DNA of 64,000 nucleotides from Bacteroidales bacterium (GTDB lineage Bacteria > Bacteroidota > Bacteroidia > Bacteroidales > JAFGHD01): NCBI GenBank assembly GCA_016939365.1, contig JAFGHD010000020.1, forward strand, positions 1 through 64,000. The letters are read 5' to 3'. The position numbers and the translations under genes were made by a program. Below are positions 46,971 through 55,931 of the stretch, in pieces (position 1 is the first letter of the stretch; the number at the start of each line of letters is the position of its first letter). Below the pieces are notes generated by a model. It saw only the letters and a program-made list of their open reading frames with translations. It was not told the origin of the DNA and searched no databases.

Positions 46971-48503
46971 TCAGGAAATATCAGAAAGGATAGCTGATAA
47001 CCTTGACAAAGCCTGTCTGATCCGTGTACGTCCTGCCTCGGCGGCGTCTTCCGACATCTCTTTCACCTTCTTTTTCTTCCCTTCACTGATATATTTCATC
47101 ACCCGTTCCGTTGCAGCCGGATCGATTTCCCTGATAAGGACAGATAAATCGAACGGGTCAGCCTTGCTGATAAACTTCCTGAGGTCCTTGACTTTCAGCC
47201 CCAACAAATCAGGGTATGCAACCGTTTTTCCGGGTCTCATCACAGCGGAGACTTTGACGGATGGTGCGGTTGATCTGACGCGGATTCCGGAAGCCGGACC
47301 CGGCATGTCTTCCTGGACGGCTTCATCCAGTCTGATCATAAAATCAGACAGGACATTCATGTAATTGATAAAAGCTTCGTAGGGTGTCGCGTAAGGGTTG
47401 AAGTACCTGTGGACATCGCCGTCGGAGAACCATTTGGTACACATGTAGTAAAAATGGTCGCTCGCCTGAAGATTGTTCCAGTCGTTCAGTAGCCGGCCGT
47501 CCCTGCACTGACGGACTTGATCTGAAATGCTGTAGAGTCTCGCGAATGCCTCATCCTGCATCTCATTGCCCAGCCAGGCGGTCAGGTCCCGTTCCTCGTC
47601 GGCCCAGGATATCGGGTGCGGAACGGATATTTCAGCAACAGGCCGGTGCATGGAGGACAATTCAGCGGGAGTCCGGAAAGCAAAATCAGAATCCTTTAGC
47701 AACATTCCGGGTAGGGATTCCATGAACTGGAAAATACCCGAATCAGCCGGCTGATGCTCTCCCAGGGTCTCGTAATCAATGAAAATATTTACGATTTCCT
47801 GATCCTGATCCAGGTTGTTGATCCATCCCGCATATTTTTCTGCAGTGAGCGGCCATTCATTCCAGCTTTTGTCTGAAAACCGGAAGGCAATATCATCACT
47901 CAACCTGAAATTCTTGAGGAGCAGGTTCAGCCCTGTCCTGGTCGGATTACGATACAGATAATTCGGGCTTTTCCATCCGAGTATGTGTTTAGCCCCCTCA
48001 GTAAGCAAAGTATTATATCCCATATCATACACCATCTCTCCGATCTGATCGGAGTAAACCAGCTCGGTATTCCTGAAAGTAGCAGGCCTGATGCCAAAAA
48101 GCTCATTCATTTTGTGGCTGTGGGCCTCCACCTGGCGGATGAATTCCTCTTTGCTGACCAGGGATGCAAGCGAATGGGCATAGGTCTCGGTGAGAAATTC
48201 CACAGATCCGGTAGCAGCAAGTTCCTTAAAGCTATCGAGCACAGCAGGGGCAAACATCTCAAACTGATCGACCGCCAGACCCGAAATGGAGTAACTGATC
48301 CGGAACCGGTCCCCGTATTTTCCGATCAGGTTGAGCATCATTCTGTTGGCAGGCAGATAACATTTGTCCGCGATCCTTTGCATGATAGACCGGTTGAGGA
48401 AATCATCGTAATAATAATGATCTGAACCAATGTCGAAAAACCGGTAGGTTCTCAGCCTGAAAGGCTGGTGTACCTGAAAGTACAGACAGATTGATCTCAT
48501 CAA
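46971..48503 (-). CDS. Glycoside hydrolase family 57 alpha-glucan enzyme
   Basis: A 510-residue GH57 protein acting on alpha-glucans, either as an alpha-amylase or as a branching or transferring enzyme. The N-terminus has FQVHQPFRLR (GH57 region 1). The likely nucleophile is Glu147 in FRNTELVYSD, and the acid/base is Asp243 in FIDYETLGEH. The HSLASLVSKEEF segment is region 2-like. After the barrel, a helical C-terminal part continues to about 420, and a lysine-rich tail follows. It overlaps the GT4 gene by 4 bases (ATGA at 48500-48503). No GH13 branching enzyme is in the operon, so it could provide that activity, but amylase is the default. Confidence 0.88.
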   Translation of the reverse strand: MMRSICLYFQVHQPFRLRTYRFFDIGSDHYYYDDFLNRSIMQRIADKCYLPANRMMLNLIGKYGDRFRISYSISGLAVDQFEMFAPAVLDSFKELAATGSVEFLTETYAHSLASLVSKEEFIRQVEAHSHKMNELFGIRPATFRNTELVYSDQIGEMVYDMGYNTLLTEGAKHILGWKSPNYLYRNPTRTGLNLLLKNFRLSDDIAFRFSDKSWNEWPLTAEKYAGWINNLDQDQEIVNIFIDYETLGEHQPADSGIFQFMESLPGMLLKDSDFAFRTPAELSSMHRPVAEISVPHPISWADEERDLTAWLGNEMQDEAFARLYSISDQVRQCRDGRLLNDWNNLQASDHFYYMCTKWFSDGDVHRYFNPYATPYEAFINYMNVLSDFMIRLDEAVQEDMPGPASGIRVRSTAPSVKVSAVMRPGKTVAYPDLLGLKVKDLRKFISKADPFDLSVLIREIDPAATERVMKYISEGKKKKVKEMSEDAAEAGRTRIRQALSRLSAILSDIS

Positions 48504-49804
48504 ATATGATTTTCTTTGCTATTGGCAACAACATCCCTGTACACTTCCACAATATGGGATGCAGCATTTTCCCACTTCAGATGATCAACTTCAGCCCGGC
48601 CATACCGAACAAACATCTTGGAGAGTGCCGGATAATGGATCAGGCCATAAATGGCATCTGCCATACCATTGACATCCCAGAAATCCACCTTGATGGCATG
48701 CTTGAGTACTTCCGCCACGCCGGATTGCTTGGAGACAACAACGGGCACATTGGTTCTCATAGCTTCCAGGGGAACCAGCCCGAAGGGTTCTGATACGGAT
48801 GGCATGACAAAGACATCGCTCATGGCGAACATCCTGTCCACATCATCTCCCCTCAGAAAACCTGCGAAGTGGAACCTGTCGGCTATTTTCAGCTGTGCTA
48901 CGCGCCGTACCATTTTATACAGCAAATCCCCTGAACCGGCCATAACAAAACGGATATTACGGTCTCTGGTGAGCACCTTATGTGCTGCTTCAATAAAATA
49001 CTCAGGTCCTTTCTGGAAAGTGATCCTGCCCAGAAATGAAACAATATACTCCCTGACGTTTTTTTGTGTGTTGAGCAATTCAGGTTTCTCAATTGTTTCA
49101 ATGGCATTATGTACAGTGACCACCTTATCGGGATTGATACCATACCGGTCGATCACAATACGGCGGGTAAGGTGGCTGACTGCGATGACACAGTCGGCGG
49201 CCTCCATTCCGCGACGTTCAATATCATAGACCAGGGAGTTGATATTTTCACCAGATCTGTCAAATTCCGTTGCATGAATATGGACAACCAGGGGTTTTCC
49301 GCTCATTCTTTTCGCGGCAATACCGGCATAATAAGTCAACCAGTCGTGGGAATGGATAATGTCGAACTCATGCTGGGCGGCAATGGCACCACCTACCAGT
49401 GCATACCTTGACACCTCCTCCATCAGGTTCTGTCCGTATTTACCTGAAAAGTGGTATTTTGCTGAGAACACCCGGTTCCGGAGTTCTTTTTCTTCCCTGA
49501 CGGTTTCGCGGTATATTCGTTCAAATTCCTCCGGGCCCAGATAGGGAACCAGGTTGGCTCCCACTTCGATATAGCTGAGGTTGTGTGCCAGCTGGCGGAA
49601 TTCCTGGTCATAGATGTTCACAGCTACATCACTTGCATTGATGAGACGGACTGCCTGCTGGTCTTCATCGCCGAAGGCTCTGGGAACCACAAAAAGAACC
49701 TGAACGCCGTGCTTCATCAGGCCTTTGGTCATCCCATAGCATGCGGTGCCCAGCCCCCCTGAGATATGGGGTGGAAACTCCCAGCCGAACATCAGTACCC
49801 TCAT
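48500..49804 (-). CDS. GT4/GT5-like glycogen (starch) synthase
   Basis: A 434-residue GT-B glycosyltransferase. The N-terminal donor loop FGWEFPPHISGGLGTACYG is the GlgA-type K/S-x-GG region. IIHSHDWLTYYAGIAAKRM is typical of starch synthase-like catalytic domains, and the C-terminal half has FLGRITFQKGPEYFIEAA and MPSVSEPFGLVPLEAM with the nucleotide-binding Glu. It is probably an ADP- or UDP-glucose-dependent alpha-glucan synthase. It sits between debranching enzyme and GH57 genes with 4-base overlaps on both sides. The operon thus carries two synthase-like domains, this one and the fused one. Confidence 0.88.
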   Translation of the reverse strand: MRVLMFGWEFPPHISGGLGTACYGMTKGLMKHGVQVLFVVPRAFGDEDQQAVRLINASDVAVNIYDQEFRQLAHNLSYIEVGANLVPYLGPEEFERIYRETVREEKELRNRVFSAKYHFSGKYGQNLMEEVSRYALVGGAIAAQHEFDIIHSHDWLTYYAGIAAKRMSGKPLVVHIHATEFDRSGENINSLVYDIERRGMEAADCVIAVSHLTRRIVIDRYGINPDKVVTVHNAIETIEKPELLNTQKNVREYIVSFLGRITFQKGPEYFIEAAHKVLTRDRNIRFVMAGSGDLLYKMVRRVAQLKIADRFHFAGFLRGDDVDRMFAMSDVFVMPSVSEPFGLVPLEAMRTNVPVVVSKQSGVAEVLKHAIKVDFWDVNGMADAIYGLIHYPALSKMFVRYGRAEVDHLKWENAASHIVEVYRDVVANSKENHI

Positions 49805-51762
49805 GATGCAACAGTGTGTTTACAAAGGATATCAATGAGATATTTCATTCTTAAAAGCTCGGCCACACTCCATGCCTGTGAGATTGAGCCCCTTGGTCTG
49901 TGGGGAGGGTCTCCATCATAAATCTCAGAAATACTGCCCACTCCATGTTCAGCCAGCTCATCTTCAAAACCATAGTAAAGCTTTCTAATGAGCGGCAATC
50001 CTGATCTCCCGTGAAGGCGGAGATATCCTTCGGCAAAATGGCCCAACATCCATGGAAAAACGGATCCCTGATGATAGGCTGTATCACGCTGGGCGGAACT
50101 TCCTTCATATATGCCCCTGTATTCCGGATGATCGGGGGCGAGAGATCTTAATCCCCTGATTGTCAATAGCTCACTTTCAATATGATCGAACACCTTTTTC
50201 CTGACATCCTCAGGAACAGGGGAATAAAGCAGGGATGCGGTAAAAATCTGGTTTGGTCTGAAACTCCAGTCCGGCTTCCCGTTATACACTACATCGGCCA
50301 GGTATCCTTTCTCCTCATTCCAAAAAACCTTCATGAATGATGCTGGAATACTCCGTGCCAGCTCCAGCCAATCTGAGACAGCCCCCTGATACTTTGAATC
50401 CCTGAAAAGATCCAGGGTAAACATGATGGCATGATACCATAGGGCATTGAGATCAACAGCCAGGCCAGTGCGCGGTGTAACGGGCATCCCTTCCACCACG
50501 GCATTCATCCATGTCACGGGTTTCCCCTCTATGCCTGCACCCAAAAGTCCATCCTCCTGCATATGGATCTGGTGTGAAGTCCCCTTTCGGTATTCCGAGA
50601 GTATCATCCGGATCAGTTCCCCGTAACGCTTCCTGATCCTTTCACGGTCACCCGTGAACTGCACGTATTGCTGCAAAGCCCAGATGAACCACAGTGATGT
50701 GTCTGCGGACTCGTAAAATGATTCATTCCCCTTTCTGTAATCAGGGAAAAAAGGGCCCTTCATGCGACGGACCATGGTGTCGATAACAGAGAAGAAAGTC
50801 AGGTGGTCATTGCGGGTGAGCATAAGGCCGGGAATTGAGATGAATGTGTCGCGGCCGATCACATCAAACCAGGGGTAGCCGGCAATGATTTCAGTATCTC
50901 CGTTGCGCCTGATGACAAACTGGTCTCCCGAATTATGAAGGCAGTGCTCAAAACTGTCACGGGGGGTCCTCGATCTGAGTTCCTTACTGAAAAGCCTTTT
51001 CAGCGTGGAGGGATCCTTGCCGGAAATCCCGGCTGAAAACATCACACTCTCCCCCTTTTTTATGTCCAGCTCGAAGTATCCGGGGACCCACAGATCTTCC
51101 TTGAAATCATATCCCCGTTCCTCCTCCCGGTCATATTCCAGGCCGAAATACCAGTCCGGGGCATGGTGATACTCCACCTGTTTGGAGAACTGCATGTAAA
51201 CGGGTGTGTAGTTAGGGTACAAGCTCATCATGATCCCGTTGGGAATGGAATCATACCCGGTACGCACATCGGAATTTGCGCTGCTCAGCATGTGGCGCTG
51301 TCTGAATGCCAGGAAAGGCCTTAAGCGGAGTTTTGTGGGAGAATGGGCTTCTACCAAACTGTACCTGATCAGGATTCGGTCGTCAATGGAGGAAAAAACC
51401 CGCTCGACCGTCAGTACCACCCCGCCAACGGTGTAGGTCAGATGCGGAATCGGATCCGATCTGAAATCCCTGATGTATTTGTGCCCTTTCGGATTGTACA
51501 GGTTATTCCGGTACTTGTGTATGCCGAGGTTGAATTCAGCATTACGCTGTATTACAGTAACATCCAGAGAAGAAAGCAAAACATGAAGCTCGTGATCGAT
51601 CTCCGGTTGACGAACGATCAGTAATCCATGATACTTCCTTGTATTACAGCCAACAATCGTCGTTGTCGCAAACGACCCCATACGGTTTGACCTGATAAGC
51701 TCCTTCGAGAGTGAATACTCAAGATTGACCAGTTCATTCTTATCAAATTCAATATATCCCAT
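49801..51762 (-). CDS. Glycogen debranching enzyme (amylo-alpha-1,6-glucosidase)
   Basis: A 653-residue GH133-type enzyme that removes alpha-1,6-linked glucose stubs. The N-terminal domain (about 1-240) has SLSKELIRSNRMGSFATTTI and NTRKYHGLLIV, family signatures. The (alpha/alpha)6 domain follows, with GYPWFDVIGRDTFISIPGLM, where the Asp in GRDTFIS is a catalytic-site residue, and SADTSLWFIWALQQYVQFTG. It is the first gene of the four-gene operon and has the promoter at 51791-51798. Its stop overlaps the next start by 4 bases. The length and architecture match the Bacteroidota debranching enzymes; no GlgX/GH13 is present. Confidence 0.9.
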   Translation of the reverse strand: MGYIEFDKNELVNLEYSLSKELIRSNRMGSFATTTIVGCNTRKYHGLLIVRQPEIDHELHVLLSSLDVTVIQRNAEFNLGIHKYRNNLYNPKGHKYIRDFRSDPIPHLTYTVGGVVLTVERVFSSIDDRILIRYSLVEAHSPTKLRLRPFLAFRQRHMLSSANSDVRTGYDSIPNGIMMSLYPNYTPVYMQFSKQVEYHHAPDWYFGLEYDREEERGYDFKEDLWVPGYFELDIKKGESVMFSAGISGKDPSTLKRLFSKELRSRTPRDSFEHCLHNSGDQFVIRRNGDTEIIAGYPWFDVIGRDTFISIPGLMLTRNDHLTFFSVIDTMVRRMKGPFFPDYRKGNESFYESADTSLWFIWALQQYVQFTGDRERIRKRYGELIRMILSEYRKGTSHQIHMQEDGLLGAGIEGKPVTWMNAVVEGMPVTPRTGLAVDLNALWYHAIMFTLDLFRDSKYQGAVSDWLELARSIPASFMKVFWNEEKGYLADVVYNGKPDWSFRPNQIFTASLLYSPVPEDVRKKVFDHIESELLTIRGLRSLAPDHPEYRGIYEGSSAQRDTAYHQGSVFPWMLGHFAEGYLRLHGRSGLPLIRKLYYGFEDELAEHGVGSISEIYDGDPPHRPRGSISQAWSVAELLRMKYLIDILCKHTVAS

Positions 51763-51790
51763 CGCGCAGTTCGTGAGTATTTATACCTGA

Positions 51791-51798
51791 CAAATATA
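51791..51798 (-). promoter_or_regulatory. -7 element of the glycogen operon
   Basis: Minus-strand TATATTTG, 28 bases before the ATG of the debranching enzyme. No TTG at the ideal spacing. Confidence 0.45.
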
Positions 51799-51895
51799 GA
51801 ACAAAACCTCCACCCTTTGTGACAGGGTGCCATGGAAGAGAAAAACAATTACACATACATGTGATCACTGCCCGGGAGACAGACGGTGAACTGGC

Positions 51896-52120
51896 TCATC
51901 GAAAGAAATTGCGCCGGATGTCATGAAGTCTCTTTAGAGAATAAACTGCTGCCGCGACCATGATCCATAAGATGCCGCCATCCATCGGTGCCCCTCCTCC
52001 AACCGGCAAATCTCCTGAACCGGGACCACCTCCGGGATTGGGAGGTTCATCGGGAAAAACTGATGATGAAACGAGAACAAAGAATATCACAATAAGCAAT
52101 GTCGCTGGTATTTTTTTCAT
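51896..52120 (-). CDS. Small protein with signal peptide and PID-CTERM-like tail
   Basis: A 74-residue protein from MKKIPATLLIVIFF: a signal peptide to about residue 22, a short Pro/Gly linker (DEPPNPGGGPGSGDLPVGGG), then APMDGGILWIMVAAAVYSLK and a basic end (RLHDIRRNFFR). The order P-[MI]-D, hydrophobic helix, arginines resembles the PID-CTERM class of sorting-like signals known from Bacteroidota. Two upstream in-frame ATGs (52153, 52132) would bury the signal peptide. The protein has almost nothing between its two hydrophobic ends, so its own function is obscure. It lies alone between the glycogen operon and the copper cluster. Confidence 0.6.
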   Translation of the reverse strand: MKKIPATLLIVIFFVLVSSSVFPDEPPNPGGGPGSGDLPVGGGAPMDGGILWIMVAAAVYSLKRLHDIRRNFFR

Positions 52121-52311
52121 AAGCCTATTCATTAATATAGGTATCCAATTCAATATGACAAAACATCAAACCATCCGCACACGGAAAAGTTACCGACCGT
52201 AACGATCAAATTCCATGCAAAACTTTAATCCCACCTTCTTTCCGTTACTTACTCCTTCGAACTGCATGAAATATTCCATTCCTGGGAACAGGTAAGACCA
52301 AATTGAAACCT

Positions 52312-52344
52312 TGTCAGGAAAGCCTTATTTTTTTATTATATTTG
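52312..52344 (+). promoter_or_regulatory. Promoter of the copper-uptake cluster
   Basis: TTG (52312-52314), 22 bases, TATATTTG (52337-52344), 25 bases before the ATG at 52370. No obvious operator or riboswitch is seen in the 200 bases before it. Confidence 0.6.
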
Positions 52345-52369
52345 CAAGGTATTTCAATTACCATAGGTA

Positions 52370-54733
52370 ATGAACAGGGGAGCATGCATAGCCCTGATAT
52401 TGTTTTCATTGTCATATTACGCCTGCGCGCAAAGCGGTCTGATCATTACCGGAAAGATACTCGACGGGGATGAGTTGCATCCTGTCCCCGGGGCGGAAAT
52501 CATCCTGAACGAAAAATCTGTCGGAACACTAAGTGATGCCTATGGAAACTTCCGTCTGGACGGACTTTCATCCGGCACTATCACATTAACGGTCAGGCAT
52601 ATCGGGTATAAGGTATTGCGAAAGAAGGTTGAGCTGGCGGATGAAAACATCGAGTACCTTACACTTTTGCTGACTCCTGATATTAAAACATTATCTGAAT
52701 TCGTACTCACTGATAAGGCACCCGGCCGAAGTCGTATACCGGGCAAGGCCATTCCGGTATCCCGCATGAGTCCTCTGACTGACGGAACCGTGCAGCATGA
52801 TCTGGGAGATTATATGCGAAATGCCGCCAACATCTCCGGCATCAGGAAAGGTGCCATCGGCATTGATCCGGTGATCAGGGGATTCAAATACAGCCAGTTG
52901 AACGTCCAGATAAACGGAGGTCACAAGATCGAAGGGGGGTGCCCCAACCGGATGGACCCGGCAACTTCACATGTTGAAATGGAAGACCTTGAATCTGTAT
53001 CTGTGATAAAGGGGCCTTACGCATTGAGATTCGGCCCTTCGCTCGGTGGTGTCATCTCCCTGGAAACGCATATTCCGGTCACGGCCAGTGATTTTTATAC
53101 ATCGGTTCATACCTTGCTGGGTTACGAAAGTAACTGGAACGGTTTCCGGGAACACCTGCGTGTTACTGCCGGCGGCAGGGGATACTTCCTCTCCATTACC
53201 GGGGGAAGGAAGGAATATGATGATTACAATGCGGGAACCGGAGATTTAATCCCCTCTTCATTCACAAGATACAACTTCAAATTACAGGCGGGAGCCCTGC
53301 TGTCCGATCATCAGAAGCTGGTTCTGAGTGCAGAAGAGCAAAATGGCTATCATGTTGCATTTCCCGCCTTGCCCATGGATGAACGGCGCGACCACACCCG
53401 CCTTGCCTCAATGGACTATTCTTACCTTCCGGAGGAAGGCCGGATCCGGTCAATCATTGCAAAAGCGTATTATTCCGTTATCAATCATCTAATGGACAAT
53501 AAAGAAAGACCCTCTTCGGATACCGTGACGGCGGTATCAGAGATCGATGCGGTGAACAGGGGAGTCCGTATGGAAGCAAGCCTGCATGCCGGTCAGGGAA
53601 ATCTGACCCTGGGAGTGGATATTGAGAATATTCTGAAGGACGGTCAGAGGACCAAGTCGATGATCCTGCAACCTGCATTACCGGTAAAAAGGGAAAGTCT
53701 TTGGAATAGAGGCGTTATTGTCAATACAGGTTTCTTCACGGATTATTCCCTGATGCTCGGAAGTTATGAAGTCACACTGGCCGCACGGCTGGATATAAAC
53801 CATGCGGAATCAGGAGCACTTGAGGTCTTTGGCGGTAACCAGCAGGAGTTGTACAGGTTCGGTAAAGACTCGATCCGGTCGGATTTTCTGAATTTTAGTG
53901 TGAGTGCCGGTGTCCATAGGATGCTGAATGAGTATGTCTCGTTTTCACTTGCACTGGGAAGAGGTGTCAGAAGCCCCGATATGACAGAACGATTTATTAT
54001 CCTTCTTCCGATCGGTTACGATCCCTTTGATTATCTGGGGAATCCTGCCCTTAAACCTGAAACCAACAACCAGATTGACATCGGCCTGAAATATCAGCAG
54101 CCGCAATGGGGTGAAGCCGGTTTGACCTGCTTCTACTCCCTTGTGGAAAATTTTATTACAGGACAAATCATTCCACCCTCCGTTCAGAAGCCTCTGTCCA
54201 AAGACGTTGTGGGAGTAAAAAAATTCCACAACGGGGGCCTTGCCAGGCTAAGGGGATTCGAAATGGAATATACCTCCCCTGGCAGCCTGCTGATCTCGGG
54301 AGGTATCCGCGCATCTTTCACATACGGTACTATCGCTGAAGCGGTGCAATATACCACCGACGGACAGGGTGATCCCACAGGACAGGAGGTGATCGCGAAT
54401 GATGCACTGTCTGAAATACCACCCTTTGAAGCAAGTGGGTTCATTCAGGGGAACATCGCAGGAGGCAAACTGAAACCCAAAATCTCCTGCAGGCTGGTAG
54501 CTCCCCAGAATCATGTTTCAGAAGTACAGTATGAAAAAAAGACACCCGGCTTCATCGTGGCGAACATCGCCTTCATCGCCAGGCTTAACGGGCATATCGA
54601 AATAAACGGGGGGGTGAACAATCTGTTCGATGCATCCTATTATGAACATCTGAACCGGAACATCATAGGTTCGGAATTGCCGTTATATGAACCCGGCCGT
54701 GTTTTTTATATCAACCTGGTTTTTTCATTATGA
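52370..54733 (+). CDS. TonB-dependent copper receptor, OprC/NosA-like
   Basis: A 787-residue outer-membrane receptor. Signal peptide (about 1-21), a carboxypeptidase-regulatory-like domain (about 24-103, ITGKILDGDELHPVPGAEII), plug domain (about 120-235) and a 22-strand barrel that ends in INLVFSL. In the plug, GGCPNRMDPATSH gives Cys191 and Met195 (CxxxM). In a loop, INHLMDN gives His373 and Met375 (HxM). From established work on Pseudomonas OprC, ionic copper is bound by a CxxxM-HxM site; the distance between the two halves is 182 residues here and about 180 there, and GxCPNRMDPxT is also the OprC/NosA signature. Copper as substrate is therefore strongly supported, though not measured. First gene of a five-gene cluster. 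Confidence 0.88.
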   Translation: MNRGACIALILFSLSYYACAQSGLIITGKILDGDELHPVPGAEIILNEKSVGTLSDAYGNFRLDGLSSGTITLTVRHIGYKVLRKKVELADENIEYLTLLLTPDIKTLSEFVLTDKAPGRSRIPGKAIPVSRMSPLTDGTVQHDLGDYMRNAANISGIRKGAIGIDPVIRGFKYSQLNVQINGGHKIEGGCPNRMDPATSHVEMEDLESVSVIKGPYALRFGPSLGGVISLETHIPVTASDFYTSVHTLLGYESNWNGFREHLRVTAGGRGYFLSITGGRKEYDDYNAGTGDLIPSSFTRYNFKLQAGALLSDHQKLVLSAEEQNGYHVAFPALPMDERRDHTRLASMDYSYLPEEGRIRSIIAKAYYSVINHLMDNKERPSSDTVTAVSEIDAVNRGVRMEASLHAGQGNLTLGVDIENILKDGQRTKSMILQPALPVKRESLWNRGVIVNTGFFTDYSLMLGSYEVTLAARLDINHAESGALEVFGGNQQELYRFGKDSIRSDFLNFSVSAGVHRMLNEYVSFSLALGRGVRSPDMTERFIILLPIGYDPFDYLGNPALKPETNNQIDIGLKYQQPQWGEAGLTCFYSLVENFITGQIIPPSVQKPLSKDVVGVKKFHNGGLARLRGFEMEYTSPGSLLISGGIRASFTYGTIAEAVQYTTDGQGDPTGQEVIANDALSEIPPFEASGFIQGNIAGGKLKPKISCRLVAPQNHVSEVQYEKKTPGFIVANIAFIARLNGHIEINGGVNNLFDASYYEHLNRNIIGSELPLYEPGRVFYINLVFSL

Positions 54734-54747
54734 CAGTAATACACCAC

Positions 54748-55113
54748 ATGAAAACCCTGATCATACTGAATATGATCATCATCCTGGCTGCAATGTTGGG
54801 GTGCACCCGTTATGACGAAAAATTGGCGGTCGAGTATAGTATCTCCAAATCCTATTCGGATGTCAATGTTCAATTCCGTGATGGGGATGGTGTTTTACGC
54901 GACACGATAATTCATTTGCAGAGCATTGAGGATCAATGGCAATACCATTTTGAGGCCAGACGGGGAGATATAGTGTATGTATCGGCCATCTACTTCGATT
55001 CCTCATCCACTGTCACGGCAGGAATCCTATTGGAAGGCAAACTGTTCAAACAGGGAAGCAGCAATAAGGAACCCGGAAAATACGTTACTGTATCCGGGAC
55101 GGTACCCTATTAA
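54748..55113 (+). CDS. Small lipoprotein, MmpS-like in appearance
   Basis: A 121-residue lipoprotein from MKTLIILNMIIILAAMLGC, with lipobox MLGC (Cys19). An in-frame ATG at 54730, overlapping the receptor stop, adds six residues and could serve for coupling. The mature part is one small beta-sandwich: YSDVNVQFRDGDGVLRDTII then WQYHFEARRGDIVYVSAIYF. It looks like the single domain of MmpS-type accessory proteins, but this is a resemblance in pattern only. It follows the copper receptor directly and precedes mbnP. It has no Cys, His or Met cluster to suggest a strong metal site. Confidence 0.6.
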   Translation: MKTLIILNMIIILAAMLGCTRYDEKLAVEYSISKSYSDVNVQFRDGDGVLRDTIIHLQSIEDQWQYHFEARRGDIVYVSAIYFDSSSTVTAGILLEGKLFKQGSSNKEPGKYVTVSGTVPY

Positions 55114-55121
55114 ACAACCAG

Positions 55122-55931
55122 ATGGAACGTCTCATTAAATTATTATTCATAGCCGCAGCGGGTATCGCCCTTCTGGCAGGTTGCAAGAAAGAGACAAAAA
55201 TCACCGAAGTGAGCAGCGGCAAGATCATCATTTGTTTTGATCACCGGGTGGATGACCTGCCCATGGTCCGTGACTCCCTGATGTACACCAATGAGGCGGG
55301 CAATCCATACATGATCAATGAAATTCAATATTTCATTTCAGACTTCACCCTTTATGGTGCCGGCGGAAGCCAGGTGGTCATCGATGATTGGAAAGACATC
55401 CATTATGTGGATACGGATATTCCCGAAACATGGACATGGGAAGTCTATGACGAGATACCCCAGGGATGGTACGATTCTGTTTCCTTCACCTTCGGCATCA
55501 CTGCCGAAAAAAATAAATCGTTCATGTATGTCAATCCTCCCGAAAGGGATATGTTCTGGCCGGAATATCTGGGAGGGGGATACCACTACCTGAAACTGAA
55601 CGGCAAATGGCTGCCGGCAGGTCAGGCATACCAGACCAGGCCCTTTGATTTCCACCTCGGTATCGGTCAGATATACTTCAGCTATCCCGACTCCATCACC
55701 GGATATGTGCAAAACTATTTCACGGTATGTCCTCCGGGTTCTGCCCTTCAGGTGATCAATGGCCAATCCACGAAATTCAACATCGTCATGAATATTGAAA
55801 ACTGGTTCAAGGAGCCCCATATTTATGATCATGACCAATGGGGCGGTTATATCATGCAGAACCAGGATGCCATGGCTTTGGCAAGGGAAAACGGACACAA
55901 TGTATTCACTTTGGAACTGTGCAAAAAATGA
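55122..55931 (+). CDS. MbnP family copper-binding lipoprotein
   Basis: A 269-residue lipoprotein: signal peptide with lipobox LAGC (Cys21), then a beta-rich MbnP domain. Family-like segments are NEIQYFISDFTLYG (66-79), WKDIHYVDTD (90-99), PQGWYDSVSFTFGI (113-126), MFWPEYLGGGYHYLKLNG (144-161) and DFHLGIG (176-182). In methanotrophs MbnP binds Cu(I) after the partner MbnH turns one tryptophan into kynurenine. Tryptophans here are at 90, 104, 106, 116, 146, 163, 228 and 240; Trp146 in the MFW motif is a candidate, but I cannot decide which is modified. The stop overlaps the next start by 4 bases. Encoded next to a copper receptor and an MbnH-like enzyme. Confidence 0.85.
   Translation: MERLIKLLFIAAAGIALLAGCKKETKITEVSSGKIIICFDHRVDDLPMVRDSLMYTNEAGNPYMINEIQYFISDFTLYGAGGSQVVIDDWKDIHYVDTDIPETWTWEVYDEIPQGWYDSVSFTFGITAEKNKSFMYVNPPERDMFWPEYLGGGYHYLKLNGKWLPAGQAYQTRPFDFHLGIGQIYFSYPDSITGYVQNYFTVCPPGSALQVINGQSTKFNIVMNIENWFKEPHIYDHDQWGGYIMQNQDAMALARENGHNVFTLELCKK

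Noticed and set aside
52121..52311. Search for a riboswitch or copper operator upstream of the receptor
   Set aside because: The leader after the predicted start site is under 30 bases, and no clear inverted repeat for a metal regulator is visible in the upstream DNA.
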